A DNA stretch of 64,000 nt from Acidobacteriota bacterium. GTDB lineage: Bacteria > Acidobacteriota > Terriglobia > Acidiferrales > UBA7541. Below the pieces are notes generated by a model. That model saw only the letters and a program-made list of their open reading frames with translations. It was not told the origin of the DNA and made no database searches. The position numbers were made by a program, and so were the translations under genes. The stretch lies in assembly GCA_013289955.1 (NCBI GenBank), contig JABCYZ010000007.1, positions 1 to 64,000 of the forward strand, given 5' to 3'. Below are positions 17,513 to 25,553 of this stretch, piece by piece; the stretch's first letter is position 1, and every line of letters begins with the position of its first letter.

Positions 17513-17873
17513 GTAACGCCCTGAGTTGGTTGAAGTTATCTGGCGCCGTAACGCGAATATTTTCACCAAGCTCTTCTTCTACCCCTTCGGGAACAGCCTC
17601 CAGGGAAAAGATCACGATCGGAGTTTGCCGCGTGAGCCCGCCTCTTCCGCGTATTCTCTGCGCGGTTGCTATCAGCTGCTCCAATCTTCCCTCCAGAGAT
17701 ATGAGAATCAGGTCGGGGTGGTTTCGCTGAATCCGGTCAACAGCTTCATCTTCATCCCTCACTGCGTCAACGTTATGGCCATCACGCTTAAGCAGCTCTT
17801 TGATCAAGTCGCGAGTCTCTTGGACCTCTTCAATAATCACAATTCTCGACCTGGGTGCGGTCCTTGCGATCAT
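17475..17873 (-). CDS. Degenerate receiver-domain protein (pseudo-receiver)
   Basis: About 132 residues, a single CheY-like domain with no output domain. The fold signature is clear (RIVIIEEVQETRDLIKELL, then PDLILISLEG), but the phosphoacceptor Asp position at the end of beta-3 is Ser, the usual acidic pair is EE, and the conserved Lys of beta-5 is missing (VTAPDNF). Phosphotransfer is therefore unlikely; it may act as a phosphorylation-independent interaction module. ATG 17873 is preferred because the upstream 25 residues look non-coding, with a purine-rich stretch (GGGGAAGGGAA) slightly far upstream. It is convergent with, and overlaps by 38 bp, the Crp/Fnr regulator gene. Confidence 0.7.
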   Translation of the reverse strand: MIARTAPRSRIVIIEEVQETRDLIKELLKRDGHNVDAVRDEDEAVDRIQRNHPDLILISLEGRLEQLIATAQRIRGRGGLTRQTPIVIFSLEAVPEGVEEELGENIRVTAPDNFNQLRALLMRVLRVASRTH

Positions 17874-18620
17874 AAACTTTTGTGTATTCCCTTCCCCTTG
17901 TATGCGATTACACGATTCGAAAACAGATTTCAGTGCGGCAGAGCACATTTCTGCACATTGTTTTGCTCTTTAGCCAACCGCGAAGATGGATAGCGGTGAA
18001 CCACGCAGAACCTTGAGCGAGAGCGCTAAGGCGGGACAAAACGCGGAGGGTAACATCGAAGCGACCAGCATGGGTCGCATCGCCCGGCGTTCGTTTCGTT
18101 GGCCTTTGGGAAAGATTCGAGAGAACCCAAAGTCTTATAACGCCCGCTAAATCGCGCAGAATCATTGGGCCACTTGTTTTTAGCATGTTCTCATAGCCCG
18201 AGAGTCGCCGGTTTCAGACCCAATCCGCTTCCCTGCCCTAGTCTCTCGGCCGAAACTCGCCGTTAGAAAGCAAGCGGCAGGAAGCTCTGTTGTTCGCGCG
18301 GTGCAAACCGCGACCCTGCCATTGTCGTTAGCACACGATATGTCCGGTGGAATTAGCAGAGGAAATGTCCGCTCTTAGCGAGCCGCCAGGGTAAAGCTGG
18401 CAGCCTCGAGGGGAGGCATGGAGAGTTACTCGAGGGCGGCAGTGGATCGGGCGATGAAGGAAGAGCGCAACCACGAGTGGCAGCACTCGACCGCGCCCGC
18501 GAGAAACTTCCCATGAAATAGCAATTTCGGCTAGACTCAGCGGCACAAGTTTCAAATCCGCGCTCCCGGGCAGGCAGAGTGGAAGTCGTACTTGGAGTGG
18601 AGCGGGGAGAGGCATTACCG
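17874..18620. other. Intergenic stretch without a recognised gene
   Basis: About 750 bases between the receiver gene and the selenoprotein gene. The short minus-strand frames here lack domains and sensible starts. A stretch near 18550-18575 superficially recalls part of a selenocysteine tRNA, but its stems do not pair. GGGGAGAGG at 18604-18612 is the ribosome binding site of the next gene. No promoter is clear enough to call. Confidence 0.5.
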
Positions 18621-19469
18621 ATGAAACGAAACTGGAACTGGGCCGTGTGGACCGGCGCTTCGCTGGTTTTCCTGGGAGTGATTAGCTATCCGCTGTTTTT
18701 CGTTCGCTTCCCGGCACTTCGCGATTTTCCGTGGGCGAACCTGCCGATGATCACGCTCGGGCTGCTGCTGCTCGCTTTGGGGCTTGTGCGCGCATTCCGG
18801 CATTCGGACCTGTTTCGCGGCAAAATTTTCGGCAGTGTCCTCGCGGTGCTAGCGTTGGCATTCAGCGGATTTTTCCTCTACGGCATTTTTATCGGCGCGC
18901 GGCATGTGCTACCCGCCTCGCCCGGCGCGCCGCAGGTGGGCCAGACGGCGCCAGATTTCACGCTGCCGGATTCGCAGAACCACCCGGTGAGTTTAACGGG
19001 TGCGTTGAATTCTCCGTTCACTCCAGAGAGTACAACCCGCGCCGCGACGAGCGCGGCCAAGGCAGCCGGCGTGATTTTGATTTTCTACCGTGGATATTGG
19101 TGACCGTTCTGCAACTCCGAGTTACGGAGTTTCGAGCAGGCGCTGCCGGAATTCGATGCAAGGAAAATCAGAGTGATAGCCATCAGTGTGGATTCTCCCG
19201 AGGATTCCGAAAACCTGCGTCGGTCGCAGGGCTACACGTTTCCGATTCTTTCGGATGCGCAGGAAGACGTGATTCGCAGGTGGGATCTGGTGCACCCGCA
19301 CGGCCGGCGCGACGGTGCAGACATCTCGCGACCAGCGGAATTCCTTATCGACCCGGCGGGGAGGGTGCGCTGGGTGAATCTTACGGAAGATTTCGTGGTC
19401 CGCGCCCGGCCAGAAGAGGCGCTCGCGGCGTTTGACGCGATGAATAAATCATCGCGGTCCGGACAATAG
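18621..19469 (+). CDS. Membrane-anchored peroxiredoxin-like selenoprotein (UxxC), TGA at 19101 read as Sec
   Basis: A single 282-residue frame interrupted by one TGA at 19101-19103 (residue 161). Residues 10-95 form three membrane segments; a redoxin domain starts at about 105 (GQTAPDFTLPD). The active-site region reads FYRGYW-U-PFCNSELRSFE, where AhpC/TSA-like relatives have FYRGxWCPFC. The family's downstream features continue in frame: IRVIAISVDSPEDSENLR, FPILSD and AEFLIDPAGRVRWV. A hairpin with bSECIS geometry follows the TGA. The expected role is thiol/selenol-dependent peroxide or disulfide chemistry at the outer face of the inner membrane. ATG 18621 has a strong Shine-Dalgarno. Standard gene callers would split it into a 160-residue piece and a 98-residue piece. 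A nonsense mutation is the alternative, but the TGA position and hairpin make it unlikely. Confidence 0.82.
19109..19139 (+). promoter_or_regulatory. Bacterial SECIS-like hairpin
   Basis: Directly downstream of the in-frame TGA, AACTCCG (19113-19119) pairs perfectly with CGGAGTT (19125-19131) around the five-base loop AGTTA. CTGC (19109-19112) and GCAG (19136-19139) extend the stem across a four-base bulge. The loop G is the second loop base and lies 17 nt after the TGA. This meets the known bacterial requirement for a short apical loop with G in its first two positions, 16-37 nt from the UGA. Recruitment of SelB is inferred; no sel genes lie in this window. Confidence 0.75.
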
Positions 19470-19675
19470 TGGTCTAGGCATCTATTCTCAGATTCCGTAG
19501 TCCGATGTGGCGTGCCCGGTCCCGCCCTCGATTAGGCGTTTATCCGAACTGTTGCGGCTGGGGGGCCATCCTCTCTCGTCCACCAAGATGCTTTGTATCG
19601 CATCAGATACCTCTGAAACGCGCAAATCACACCACTGAAACATGCCTGTAATTTGGCCCGTTCGACACTTCAGGC

Positions 19676-20440
19676 ATGCCACCAACATCGGTCCTAGAGC
19701 ACGGCTGCGAAAACCCGCTAGCTTCCACGCATCAGTTTCGAGCCGGCATGGCAGAAACGCTGGAAGACCTGATCGATTGCCAGCGCCTGCGTTATCTGGT
19801 CTTTAATTGCGAGCTGGGCGAGGGGCTGGAAAGTTCCGCGCGCATCGGCCTCGATCGCGACCGCTATGATTTCATCTGCGACCATCTGCTGGTCCGCGAT
19901 ACCAGTTCTGGAAAATTGGTGGGAACTTATCGCATGCAGAGCGGTTTCCGCGCAAAGGGGAATCTTGGATATTACAGCGAGCAGTTCTTCGATTTCGCGC
20001 CGTATGAGGGGATTCGCGAAGAAGTTCTGGAGCTCGGGAGGGCGTGCGTGCATACCGAATATCGGAACACGGCGGTGCTGCACATGCTTTGGAAAGGGAT
20101 TGTGAGATACGCCTTGAGTTGCAGAGCTCGCTATTTGCTTGGCTGCAGCTCGGTGACTTCACAGGATGAAAATGAGGGGATGGCGCTCTATGAGGAATTG
20201 CGAGAAAAATATTTGATAGAGCCGGCGCTGCGCACCAGGCCTAAGCCCGCGTTTCGATGCGAACTGCGGAACAACATGACACCACCGCCTGCTACCCCTC
20301 GCCTGTTTCGCGCTTACCTGGACGCCTCGGCGCGGCTCTGCGGGCCCCCGGCGATTGACCGCGAATTCAAAACGATTGATTTTCTGACGCTCATCGATTT
20401 GCAGCGCGTCCCGGACCGCGTTCGAACGCGGCTTTTCTAG
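19676..20440 (+). CDS. GNAT-type N-acyltransferase, OlsB/hemolysin-like
   Basis: 254 residues. The sequence LRYLVFNCELG, then DHLLVRDTSSGKLVGTYRMQSG, and ELGRACVHTEYRNTAVLHMLW are the conserved blocks of the Acetyltransf_5 group. That group includes ornithine lipid N-acyltransferase OlsB and related acyl-homoserine-lactone-synthase-like folds. It probably transfers an acyl group from acyl carrier protein to an amine, possibly for an aminolipid. No OlsA-type partner is adjacent, so the product is uncertain. The start is uncertain too: ATG 19676 has no clear ribosome site and ATG 19748 is an alternative. The C-terminal 60 residues extend beyond the catalytic core. It is convergent with the AlaX-type gene, 17 bp away. 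Confidence 0.78.
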   Translation: MPPTSVLEHGCENPLASTHQFRAGMAETLEDLIDCQRLRYLVFNCELGEGLESSARIGLDRDRYDFICDHLLVRDTSSGKLVGTYRMQSGFRAKGNLGYYSEQFFDFAPYEGIREEVLELGRACVHTEYRNTAVLHMLWKGIVRYALSCRARYLLGCSSVTSQDENEGMALYEELREKYLIEPALRTRPKPAFRCELRNNMTPPPATPRLFRAYLDASARLCGPPAIDREFKTIDFLTLIDLQRVPDRVRTRLF

Positions 20441-20457
20441 AGCTTGGTTTCCTTCTA

Positions 20458-21690
20458 CTAGGTCCCCCTGCTGTCGCCGGACAACCATTCCCGGGCGAGT
20501 GCCAAAGCTTTCGCAGCCTGGGCCCCGGCATCGAGACGGCCGCGCGCGAAATCACGATTGCCGCCCCCCTTGCCCCCGATTTTCGCCAACACTTGTTTTA
20601 GAAGAGCGCTCATGTCCTTGCCGGACACCGGATGCTGCGCGAAGAACACATGGCCGCTAGCTGATGTCGCGAGGAGTGCGACCGATTTTTCCGTTTTCGC
20701 GACTTGCGTGGCGAAATGGCCAAGGAATTCAGGTTCGTCTTCCTCAAAAACACGATCGACAACGCGCAGGCCGCCGGAATTCGGCGCGGCTTCGCGCACG
20801 GCATGCGCCGCTTCGATTTCCGCGAGGCGCTCGAGAAGAGCGCGCGTCCTTTTGAAATTCGAGTCGCGTTCGGAGACGACGCGCTCCGCGGCAGCGACCA
20901 GTTCTTCCGGAGCGCAACTCAATTTCTCCGCGGTCGCGCGAAGACGGAGAAAGTCCTGCCGCGCTGCGCGCTCGGCTCGCGAGCCGCAAACGAATTCCAC
21001 CCGCCAATCCTGCCGCATTTTTGTACGGCGCCGCACGAGTAGCGTTCCAATCTGTGCGGTGCTCTTGACGTGCGTTCCGCCGCATGGCTGGAGGTCGGCG
21101 CCCTCGATTTCGATGGCACGCAATATTCCCTTGCGGTCAACCTCTTTGCGAACTCCGAGCTCGGCAAGGTCTTCGGCGGTTCCGTAGCGAACGGTCACCG
21201 GACGGTCTTCGAAGATGATTTTGTTGGCTGCGCGTTCCGCACCTTCGAGAATTTCCTCCGAAGGCTCCGGGCCACGCAGGTCGATGGTGCAAAAATCCGT
21301 GCCTAGATGAAAGGAAACCGTGGGCCTGCCATACCGCTCTTGAAACATGGCCGAGAGCAGGTGCTGACCGGAGTGCTGCTGCATGTGGTCGAAACGTCGC
21401 GGCCAGTGGATGCAGCCAAGGACGTCCGGGCTGCCGGGACGGCGGTCAACAACGTGCATGATCTCGTCGCCATCGTCGCGCACGTCAAGTACGCTCGCGT
21501 CACCGATTTTCCCGAGATCGTTCGGCTGGCCGCCCGAGGTTGGGTAGAATGCGGTGCGATCCAGAACCAATCCCAGGGCTTGTGACGTAATTCCAGCGTT
21601 GACGTCCGGAGGCAGAAGTTCGCAGTGCACGACCCGCGCGGAGAATTCCCGCTCGTACGCGTCGTCGTAATAGATCCGATGTGTCTTCAT
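20458..21690 (-). CDS. Alanyl-tRNA editing protein, long AlaX type with DHHA1 domain
   Basis: 410 residues. The N-terminal barrel (TAFYPTSGGQPNDLG) is followed by the editing domain with zinc ligands in HMQQHSGQHLL and CGGTH, then a coiled segment and a C-terminal DHHA1 domain (ending GGKGGGNRDFARG). This is the AlaRS editing half as a free-standing protein. It would hydrolyse mischarged Ser- or Gly-tRNA(Ala) in trans and so guard translation fidelity. It lacks the aminoacylation core, so it is not alaS. It lies immediately downstream of threonine synthase on the same strand (5 bp gap), probably as an operon. Confidence 0.9.
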   Translation of the reverse strand: MKTHRIYYDDAYEREFSARVVHCELLPPDVNAGITSQALGLVLDRTAFYPTSGGQPNDLGKIGDASVLDVRDDGDEIMHVVDRRPGSPDVLGCIHWPRRFDHMQQHSGQHLLSAMFQERYGRPTVSFHLGTDFCTIDLRGPEPSEEILEGAERAANKIIFEDRPVTVRYGTAEDLAELGVRKEVDRKGILRAIEIEGADLQPCGGTHVKSTAQIGTLLVRRRTKMRQDWRVEFVCGSRAERAARQDFLRLRATAEKLSCAPEELVAAAERVVSERDSNFKRTRALLERLAEIEAAHAVREAAPNSGGLRVVDRVFEEDEPEFLGHFATQVAKTEKSVALLATSASGHVFFAQHPVSGKDMSALLKQVLAKIGGKGGGNRDFARGRLDAGAQAAKALALAREWLSGDSRGT

Positions 21691-21695
21691 AAAGT

Positions 21696-22874
21696 TTAGG
21701 CCTGCAGAGCGCGCTGCCAGGCTTCCGAATATTTGTAGCCCGTGCCGGTATTGAACAGTACGACCGTTTCGTTCGGTTTGATCCAGCCGGAAGCTGCAAG
21801 CTTGCGCGTGGCGCTCACCGTTGCGGCTCCTTCCGGAGCGGCGAAAATCCCTTCGCGCGAGGCGAGCTCCTTCCCTGCCTCCAGCATCTCGTCATCCGTC
21901 ACGGTAAGAGCCGTTCCGTGAGTCTGCTTGAGCATTTGCAGAATCAGGAAATCGCCAAGCGGCCCGGGAACGCGAAGACCGGAAGCGAGAGTCGCGGCGT
22001 TCTGAAAAAACTCCGAGGTAGCTCGCTGCGCTTCCCATGCCTTGACGATGGGCGCGCAGCCCTCCGCCTGCACCGCGACCATGCGCGGCCTTTCGCTGCC
22101 AATCCAGCCCATCTCCTGCATTTCGTCAAATGCTTTGCACATGCCAATCAGTCCCACGCCTCCGCCCGTCGGATAGAGAATCACATCCGGCAGCTTTGCG
22201 CCGAACTGTTCCCAGAGCTCGTAGCCCATGGTCTTCTTGCCTTCGATGCGGTAGGGTTCCTTGAGGGTGGAAACGTCGTACCAGCCTTCGCTTTGCTTGT
22301 GGTCCGCCACATATTTGCCGCAGTCTGAGATCAAGCCGTTTATTTTGATGACTTTAGCCCCGAAAGCCTGGCATTCCATGACGTTTGCAGAGGGCGTATC
22401 GGCCGGCATGACGATCACGGCGGGAATTCCCGCGGCAGCGGCATAGGCCGCCAAAGCGCCACCGGCGTTGCCCGCCGTGGGAGCAGCTAAAGTCTTTGCG
22501 TTCAATTGCTTGGCACGAGTTACGGCAGCAGTCATCCCTCGGGCCTTGAAAGAGCCGGTCGGATTTAGGCCCTCATCCTTAACGAACAAGTTAAAAGCCC
22601 CAAGGCTCGCTCCGAGCCTCCTCGCGGGCACAAGAGCCGTCATACCCTCTCCCAGCGTCACGGGAGGGTCGTTTGGCAGCACTTCGGCGTAGCGCCAGAG
22701 GGTCAGTGGGCGCGACTTGAGGTTATTGAGGGTCAGCGTCGCCGCGGCGCGCTTGAGGTCGTACCTGGCGTAGAGGGGCTTGCCGCAGCTGCAGAGGTGC
22801 TGCTCTATCGAGGAGTCGTATTTCTTCAGGCAGGCCGAGCATTCCAGTTCCACGACGTTCGATTGTTTGCTCAT
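21696..22874 (-). CDS. thrC: Threonine synthase
   Basis: About 392 residues. An N-terminal zinc-ribbon-like segment (CSACLKKYDSS, then LCSCGKPLYARYDL) precedes the PLP fold type II domain. The PLP-binding Lys is in NPTGSFKARGM, and the phosphate-binding loop is APTAGNAGGALAAYAAAAG. The enzyme converts O-phosphohomoserine to threonine. ATG 22874 begins at MSKQSNVVELEC; the frame stays open 300 bases further upstream, but that part is antisense to the HAD phosphatase gene and is composition-biased, so it is excluded. It is divergent from the phosphatase gene with a 97-bp intergenic region. Confidence 0.92.
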   Translation of the reverse strand: MSKQSNVVELECSACLKKYDSSIEQHLCSCGKPLYARYDLKRAAATLTLNNLKSRPLTLWRYAEVLPNDPPVTLGEGMTALVPARRLGASLGAFNLFVKDEGLNPTGSFKARGMTAAVTRAKQLNAKTLAAPTAGNAGGALAAYAAAAGIPAVIVMPADTPSANVMECQAFGAKVIKINGLISDCGKYVADHKQSEGWYDVSTLKEPYRIEGKKTMGYELWEQFGAKLPDVILYPTGGGVGLIGMCKAFDEMQEMGWIGSERPRMVAVQAEGCAPIVKAWEAQRATSEFFQNAATLASGLRVPGPLGDFLILQMLKQTHGTALTVTDDEMLEAGKELASREGIFAAPEGAATVSATRKLAASGWIKPNETVVLFNTGTGYKYSEAWQRALQA

Positions 22875-22971
22875 CGGAGGAAGTCTAACACAGGCCTTTT
22901 TGGCTATTCTTTCGCGGCAGGCAATCGCCTGCCAGAGGCGGCGCATCCCATAATCACGGTATAATTGAGGG

Positions 22972-23823
22972 ATGAGTGTGCGGCTGATTGCCCTGGATAT
23001 TGACGGGACGCTTCTCGACAGCCGCTGGCAGCTTCCCGAGGCGAACCGGGCAGCCATAGCAGCGGCTACCGAGCGCGGGATAGAGGTCGCACTGGTTACC
23101 GGGCGGCGGTACGACTTTGCCCTGCCGATTGCGCGGCAGATTGGCGCGCCGCTGACGATGATTGTCAGCAATGGAGCGGTCATTCGAACGCATGACGGTG
23201 AAACACATGTGCGGCATTTGCTGGCGCGCGAGACGGCCGGGCGTGTACTCGAGTTGACGCGGGCGTGGCGAGATTGTGCGGGAGTCGTTTTTGACCGGCG
23301 GCGCGAAAATCAGATTGTGCTCGAAAGCATCAACGAAGACGATCCGATTCGAACGGCTTACTACACGCGAAACCGCGAATTTCTCGGTTTAGCGGATCCG
23401 CTCGAGAGCTGCCTGACGGAGGATCCGATTCAAGTCATGTTGAGCGGAAACATCGCGAAGATGAGGGACGTGGAAGCTGCGCTGCGAGAAGCGGCGTTTG
23501 CCGCGAAGTTTGCGCTGGCGGTGACCGTTTACGAGAGCAGGAATTTTTCGATGATCGACGTGATTAATCCTCTTTGCTCAAAAGGCGCGGCGCTGGCGGA
23601 GTGGGCCGCTATGCGGGGCGTAGCACGAGAAGAAGTTCTAGCTATCGGCGACAATCGAAATGATCTGGAAATGCTCACGTTTGCGGGGATTCCGGTTGTG
23701 ATGGGAAACGGCGTGGCAGAGCTGAAGACGTTTGGCTGGCACGAAACATCGAGCAACGATGATGGCGGCGTGGCGGCGGCCATCGAGCATTTTGCCTTGC
23801 GAGAGGCAACTCCTTGCGCCTGA
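22972..23823 (+). CDS. Cof-type HAD-IIB phosphatase
   Basis: 283 residues with all HAD motifs: DIDGTLLDS at the N-terminus (nucleophile Asp), VTGRR (motif II), SKGAAL (motif III Lys) and GDNRNDLEML (motif IV acids). The C2B cap between motifs II and III marks the Cof/YbiV subfamily, which dephosphorylates sugar phosphates, PLP and flavin precursors with broad specificity; the exact substrate cannot be read. A TATAAT lies only six bases before the ATG, with GAGGG between, so a very short or leaderless mRNA is possible. The stop overlaps the ATG of the lytic transglycosylase gene (TGATG). Confidence 0.9.
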   Translation: MSVRLIALDIDGTLLDSRWQLPEANRAAIAAATERGIEVALVTGRRYDFALPIARQIGAPLTMIVSNGAVIRTHDGETHVRHLLARETAGRVLELTRAWRDCAGVVFDRRRENQIVLESINEDDPIRTAYYTRNREFLGLADPLESCLTEDPIQVMLSGNIAKMRDVEAALREAAFAAKFALAVTVYESRNFSMIDVINPLCSKGAALAEWAAMRGVAREEVLAIGDNRNDLEMLTFAGIPVVMGNGVAELKTFGWHETSSNDDGGVAAAIEHFALREATPCA

Positions 23824-24545
23824 TGCGAGCCCTAGTGCCCTGCGCGCTGCTATTTGCCGTGCCGCCTTCTGTGCACGCGGAGTACGTCGCGTTGCGAAGC
23901 GGCCAGCGCTTGCATGTCACGGGTTACCAGCTGCTTGGAGACAAGTACCGCCTGCAAATCGCGGGTGGAGTCGTGGAAGTTCCGGTAGAGGAAGTAGTCT
24001 CGATCGACCCGGAAGATACGTTTGCTCCGCTGCCTCCTCCGGTCGCTACGACCGAGCCCCTGCGCGAGATTGTGAAAGCCGCGGCCGCGCGCTACAGCAT
24101 GGACGCGGACCTTATCCTCAGCGTGATTGCCGCCGAATCGAACTTCGACGCGAAAGCAATCTCGAAGAAAAATGCGCGCGGGCTGATGCAGCTATTGCCG
24201 GAAACAGCGGAGCGTTTCGGCGTGCAGAATATTTTCGATCCAGCAGAAAACATCGACGCGGGGACGCACTATTTGCGCGACCTGTTACAGCGCTACAACC
24301 AAGATCTGGCGCTGGCCTTGGCTGCTTACAACGCCGGGCCCGAACGGGTGGGGCGGTTCGGACGAGTGCCGCCCTATGCGGAGACGGCTTCCTACATTCG
24401 GCGGGTAAAGCGCGGCTACGAGAAGAGCAAAGCTGGGATGTTGCTCGAAGCTCTGCCAAATCCACCGGCCAAGAAAACAGATCCTTCCCCGGCGGCAAGC
24501 TCAAACAAGGGCGTCGTCGCTTCACAACTCAGCCTCTCGAATTAA
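23823..24545 (+). CDS. Secreted lytic transglycosylase (SLT domain)
   Basis: About 240 residues. A signal peptide (RALVPCALLFAVPPSVHA) is followed by a short beta-rich domain (YVALRSGQRLHVTGYQLL) and then an SLT lysozyme-like domain with the catalytic Glu in ILSVIAAESNFD. The family blocks ARGLMQLLPETAERFG and ALALAAYNAGPERV follow. It would cleave murein glycan with 1,6-anhydro formation in the periplasm. ATG 23823 overlaps the upstream stop as TGATG; a TTG at 23814 would add three residues. Translational coupling to the HAD phosphatase is likely. The C-terminal 35 residues are Pro/Ser-rich and probably disordered. Confidence 0.9.
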   Translation: MRALVPCALLFAVPPSVHAEYVALRSGQRLHVTGYQLLGDKYRLQIAGGVVEVPVEEVVSIDPEDTFAPLPPPVATTEPLREIVKAAAARYSMDADLILSVIAAESNFDAKAISKKNARGLMQLLPETAERFGVQNIFDPAENIDAGTHYLRDLLQRYNQDLALALAAYNAGPERVGRFGRVPPYAETASYIRRVKRGYEKSKAGMLLEALPNPPAKKTDPSPAASSNKGVVASQLSLSN

Positions 24546-24686
24546 ATCCGTAATCCGAAGTTCATAGAATGAATGGACCGCTGACTCTGCGCCTTTGGCT
24601 GGACGGCTGATGGGAATCGGCCTGGGACGGGTACGGACCTCCGAACCGCCGGGTAAGCATGCCTTGCCCCTACAGGCGGTGGAGAA

Positions 24687-25553
24687 TTATGGTTGCGTTG
24701 GATTTGGATTCGGCGCGGCCGTCGGGGGAGCCGCCGGCGGGTTTAGAGGATTGGCTGGCGAGTTGATCGGATTCTGACCCGGTGCGCCGGCGGGGGTCCC
24801 TATGGGTGCTCCCGGAGCAGCAACAATTCCCATGTCTTTCGAAGGATCCCAGATAAATTCGAAGAGTCGATAGTTGTGCGCCTTCTCATAGACGATCACG
24901 GAAGATTGATTGACTTTGCTTCCCACGCCAATGATGTTACCTCCCATGATGGTTGTCGTGTCGCCGGCGGGAACAGTCTGAGAATCAGCGCCTGTAGCGG
25001 TGGTGTCGGTTCCCTGGGCACCGGTGACAGTGCCGGTCGAAGCGGCGCCTGGGGCGCCCGGAGCATTGACTGGCGGGGCCGTGCCCCCTGCCGGGACCGG
25101 TTGACTACCGAAGCTGCCGATGGAAGAACCCGGCGCGGCGCCGGCTTGTCCGCCGGGAACAGGCATTTGGATACCTGGCTGAGGCGGTTTAAGACTCCCT
25201 ATGAGGTTTCCTGCAGGGCCAACGTAGATCAGACGCCAGGAGCCATCTTCTTTGTTCATGGGGTCTTTGTAGGCTTGACGCATGAAACGGAGATTGCCGA
25301 TTTTGGGTTTGACCAGATCGTCCATCGAGTTCGGAAAGCGGCCCAGCTTGCGATAGTAGAGTTTGATTCCGCGCGTATATTGCTTGCCGCGCCAAATCAT
25401 TTCCTCTTCTTTTTCGCGGCGGCCTTCGGTGAGAATCCGTAAACCGATCGACATTGTTCCGACAACCACCAGGGCGGTGAGAAAGACGACCAGCAGCAGG
25501 GCGTAGCCGCCCTGTTTATTTCGCGCGCTCATTCGTGCAAATCTATTTTTCAT
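24687..25553 (-). CDS. Type II secretion/type IV pilus pseudopilin-like protein
   Basis: 288 residues. The N-terminus has a prepilin-like cleavage site and membrane helix (KQGG then YALLLVVFLTALVVV), but without the Glu at mature position 5, as is usual for GspK-type minor pseudopilins. A helical globular part (YYRKLGRFPNSMDDLVKP) resembles GspG-like assembly proteins. The C-terminal half is an unusual Gly/Pro/Ala/Thr-rich low-complexity region interrupted by one folded segment (AHNYRLFEFIWDPSKDM). Its start overlaps the stop of the PilP-like gene, so it is the last gene of the pilMNOP-like unit. A secretin gene would be expected near here but is absent. Confidence 0.75.
   Translation of the reverse strand: MKNRFARMSARNKQGGYALLLVVFLTALVVVGTMSIGLRILTEGRREKEEEMIWRGKQYTRGIKLYYRKLGRFPNSMDDLVKPKIGNLRFMRQAYKDPMNKEDGSWRLIYVGPAGNLIGSLKPPQPGIQMPVPGGQAGAAPGSSIGSFGSQPVPAGGTAPPVNAPGAPGAASTGTVTGAQGTDTTATGADSQTVPAGDTTTIMGGNIIGVGSKVNQSSVIVYEKAHNYRLFEFIWDPSKDMGIVAAPGAPIGTPAGAPGQNPINSPANPLNPPAAPPTAAPNPNPTQP

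Noticed and set aside
18540..18590. A selenocysteine tRNA-like stretch just before the selenoprotein gene
   Set aside because: Short words recall the anticodon loop and variable arm of selC, but the anticodon and acceptor stems cannot be paired and no T-arm is found.
19101..19103. The in-frame TGA as an ordinary nonsense mutation or sequencing error splitting a pseudogene
   Set aside because: It replaces exactly the redox-active Cys, the frame continues with full family conservation, and a hairpin of SECIS geometry follows. It cannot be excluded without checking for the Sec machinery.
22875..23183. A 103-residue N-terminal extension of threonine synthase
   Set aside because: The extension is antisense to the HAD phosphatase gene and Arg/Ser-rich; threonine synthases normally start at the zinc-ribbon segment found after ATG 22874.
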